Source of the DNA: Bacillota bacterium
Lineage (GTDB): Bacteria; Bacillota; Bacilli; Alicyclobacillales; SLC66
Reading direction: 5' to 3'
DNA length: 15,400 nucleotides
Assembly: GCA_021821225.1 (NCBI GenBank)
Contig: JAKACR010000037.1
Location: 1 to 15,400 of the forward strand
The stretch's first letter is position 1, and the number at the start of each line of letters is the position of its first letter. The position numbers and the translations under genes are program-made. The notes under the pieces were generated by a model. That model saw only the letters and a list, made by a program, of their open reading frames with translations. It was not told the DNA's origin and searched no databases. Positions 13,759 through 15,400 of this stretch are shown one piece after another.

Positions 13759-13968
13759 TTAGCGAGCGGCCTTCTGGCGACGATATGCCTGTCTGGCGGA
13801 CGCCAGGATGTTGCCCGTCACCCAGACGCCGAGTAGCCATACTGGAATGCCGAGCACCAGATCAAATGGACGACCCTGAAAGATGGCGTCGTAGATCATC
13901 GCGGTGCCGTAGATTCCGGCGCCGAGGGCAGCCAGCCACACCATCCACAGCTTGAATCCCTGGTTCAT
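13759..13968 (-). CDS. Small two-TM protein (69 aa) of the cytochrome b module, copy 2
   Basis: Start ATG at 13968, with GGAGGGG 7 bases upstream; an ATG six bases earlier is too close to that site. Two TM helices at about 7-28 (including LGAGIYGTAMIYD) and 37-56 precede a basic tail ending RRQKAAR. It is the counterpart of the 79-residue protein at 12334-12573. In that module the gene overlaps its upstream neighbour, but here a truncated repeat lies between. Confidence 0.78.
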   Translation of the reverse strand: MNQGFKLWMVWLAALGAGIYGTAMIYDAIFQGRPFDLVLGIPVWLLGVWVTGNILASARQAYRRQKAAR

Positions 13969-13998
13969 GACCATTCCCCTCCACCGAGTGAATTTACG

Positions 13999-14065
13999 AG
14001 GTTGTTCAAAAAATGGGCAGAACTCCGCGGCGCATTGCCGCGTCATCGCCAGAAATGCTCCCTCA
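13999..14065 (+). repeat. MITE-like repeat, copy 4 (truncated, 67 bp)
   Basis: Begins AGGTTGTTCAAAAAATGGGC in the same orientation as copy 3 and continues through CGTCATCGCCAGAAATGCTC to CCCTCA, where similarity stops. The rest of the element, including the other inverted end, is missing. The break falls on the base next to the stop codon of the outside-domain gene (14066-14068). No target duplication is visible. Confidence 0.82.
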
Positions 14066-15190
14066 TTATCCGACGTGAAGAGCGCCAATCGTGTTTCCCG
14101 GCATGTCCTGCGAGTCCTTGCCGGAGTAACAGGCCGGGATATAACCGGCGGCCATCGCCGCTTTTTCGCCGCCCTTGAATTCCTGGCGGCAGGAATCGCG
14201 CAATGGGCATGTGCCGCACGCATTGCGGCTTTCCAGGTTGCGGTACCAGTCGCGCCAGATGAGGCGATGCACGCCGAGGGCCCGCGGCAGTTTGTTCAGG
14301 CCGGGAACAAAGGGCAGCAGCACGAGAAGGGCGAACAGCAATCCCATGGTGTAGGCCGCCATCTGGTCTCCATTTGGCGAGGTGGACCAGGGCGGGATCT
14401 GATACAGGGTGGTGTACGGCGTCAGCCACCAAGGGCCGGGATACGCCTGTTCATCGTGGTTGATGCCCCATTGTCCGCCTTGCATATCAATTTTTCCCGC
14501 CACGTCGCTCAAAACGGTTCCTTGCAGGAACAGCAGGTCATTCTGCACATTCCAGCGGTACGGACCGGCGTTGGTCTCGCGGTCGAGCGCGCCGGACAAC
14601 AGACCGGACTTGGCCAGGGACAGTTCATCCTGCATCATCAGGGCGACCGGACCGTACTGCCCTGGCGGAATAATGACCTGCCCGCTGTGCACAGTCGCCT
14701 TGCCGAGCGCGTTCGACAGGTTTTGGTTCCATTGCTGCTGCTGTGCATAGGGCGCTTTCTCATACGTGCGAAGAGCGGCGGACAGGTTCCGGTTGCCGGA
14801 CGCCGTTGCGAGCATGCTCAACGGTTGCAGGACATCCGCCTGCGCCGTGTGAATCGCGTAGGGCGTGCCCCACCAGGTTTCCGGAGCAAGCGGACCGATC
14901 GACTGTGTGCTTTGCGCGTTGCCATGCCAGCCATTGTTATACGGCGGACCGTACGATGCGATGGTCCCCTGGCCGTCAAGGTCGCCCAGCGCTGTCTGCA
15001 TGACGACGATCGGTTGCGACAATGCCGCTTCCTTGTTTGTCACCGCCGGCCGGAAGGGGGCGCCGAACAGGGCGGCTGACCCGAGGATCAGGACCCCGAT
15101 GATCGACAGGCTCATGACGCCTTCCTTGACCATGTCGAAGTCGCGTTGTGGGAAGCGAAGGGTATCTCTGCTGAACATCAGGGTTTTCAT
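14066..15190 (-). CDS. Cytochrome b partner with two TM helices and a large outside domain, copy 2, with Cys-rich tail
   Basis: 374 residues; start ATG at 15190 overlaps the cytochrome b stop by ATGA, with GGGAGG 9 bases upstream. The layout matches the protein at 11354: VKEGVM and a TM helix (about 23-43), an outside domain of about 230 residues with SYGPPYNNGW (79-88), QSIGPLAPETWWG (96-108), LAKSGLLSGALDRE and YQIPPWSTSP (263-272), a second TM helix (about 277-295) and HRLIWRDWYR (308-317). It then has an extra tail of about 55 residues with CGTCPLRDSC (Cys325, 328, 334) and Cys354, which could bind Fe-S or zinc on the cytoplasmic side. The coding region stops exactly where truncated repeat copy 4 begins, so the last residues may not be native. 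Confidence 0.75.
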   Translation of the reverse strand: MKTLMFSRDTLRFPQRDFDMVKEGVMSLSIIGVLILGSAALFGAPFRPAVTNKEAALSQPIVVMQTALGDLDGQGTIASYGPPYNNGWHGNAQSTQSIGPLAPETWWGTPYAIHTAQADVLQPLSMLATASGNRNLSAALRTYEKAPYAQQQQWNQNLSNALGKATVHSGQVIIPPGQYGPVALMMQDELSLAKSGLLSGALDRETNAGPYRWNVQNDLLFLQGTVLSDVAGKIDMQGGQWGINHDEQAYPGPWWLTPYTTLYQIPPWSTSPNGDQMAAYTMGLLFALLVLLPFVPGLNKLPRALGVHRLIWRDWYRNLESRNACGTCPLRDSCRQEFKGGEKAAMAAGYIPACYSGKDSQDMPGNTIGALHVG

Positions 15191-15400
15191 CGCTTGTCGC
15201 CTCCCGACCGCTGTGTGTGCGCCTGATAGGGCGGCACGACGCCCTTGGCCCGGACGGCCACCAGATGCCAGCCCACCAGAAAGATGAGAATCAACGGGAA
15301 GACGGCGATGTGCAATCCATACACCTGGCCGTTGTTCAGGATGTTGAGAAAACCGTCCAGTCCGGCGCCGTTAAAAGCGTCCTTGCTTTGCACCTGGTTC
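15187..15400 (-). CDS. Cytochrome b6-like protein (partial, runs off the window)
   Basis: Only the last 70 residues are present; the frame is open to the window edge, so the apparent GTG start at 15393 is internal. The sequence aligns with the end of the protein at 10740: VQSKDAFNGAG versus VQGKDAMNAVG, then NNGQVYGLH, with heme ligands at window residues H30 and H45, 15 apart. It ends with a polar tail and overlaps the following gene by ATGA. It is the cytochrome b of the minus-strand module. Confidence 0.88.
   Translation of the reverse strand, partial: NQVQSKDAFNGAGLDGFLNILNNGQVYGLHIAVFPLILIFLVGWHLVAVRAKGVVPPYQAHTQRSGGDKR

Noticed and set aside
3247..14065. CRISPR array
   Set aside because: The repeated units are 67-206 bp, kilobases apart, in both orientations and with terminal inverted repeats, without regular spacers.
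13952..15079. Long plus-strand open frame of 375 codons
   Set aside because: It lies antisense to the outside-domain gene and repeat copy 4. Its product has no recognisable domain, whereas the minus-strand protein has TM segments and motifs shared with its paralog.

Overview
The window looks like chromosomal DNA of a GC-rich Bacillota (Bacillales-like) bacterium with a respiratory lifestyle. Strong GGAGG-type ribosome binding sites, frequent GTG starts, a cytoplasmic NarL/NreB-type histidine kinase and a split b6-type cytochrome b all point that way. This is inference from gene content. No rRNA or other phylogenetic marker is present, so I do not name a genus.

Positions 1-4256 hold a plus-strand carbohydrate cassette: the 3' part of an M24 peptidase-like gene, an L-fucose-isomerase-like protein, a phosphofructokinase-family kinase that probably starts at CTG, and a TIM-barrel sugar isomerase/epimerase. 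Positions 4355-10346 hold a respiratory or redox-sensing block. Two paralogous polytopic membrane proteins, both on the minus strand, flank four plus-strand genes: a membrane protein with a histidine-less HisKA-like tail, a PAS histidine kinase with a cysteine cluster, a MIP18/DUF59 Fe-S assembly factor and a tandem DUF2249 protein.

Positions 10588-15400 hold the most unusual part: two related cytochrome b modules facing each other. The plus-strand module is complete in the window: a 51-residue single-TM protein, a four-helix cytochrome b, a protein with two TM helices around a large outside domain, and a 79-residue two-TM protein, all joined by ATGA overlaps. The minus-strand module has the same core order (cytochrome b, outside-domain protein, small two-TM protein) and then a radical SAM/SPASM enzyme. 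I see no Rieske protein, no cytochrome c motif (CxxCH) and no ordinary subunit IV, so the outside-domain family may be an undescribed partner of a b6-type cytochrome.

Four copies of a MITE-like repeat (about 155-206 bp, plus one truncated copy) are scattered between genes. Their ends are inverted repeats built on TGTTCAAAAAG, and two copies have perfect 5-bp target duplications (CTCAT and GTTAG). One copy supplies the last codons and stop of the kinase gene, one lies in the leader of a membrane-protein gene, one sits between a stop codon and its hairpin, and one splits the minus-strand cytochrome module. A roughly 48-bp sub-module inside two copies also occurs alone at 8944-8992.
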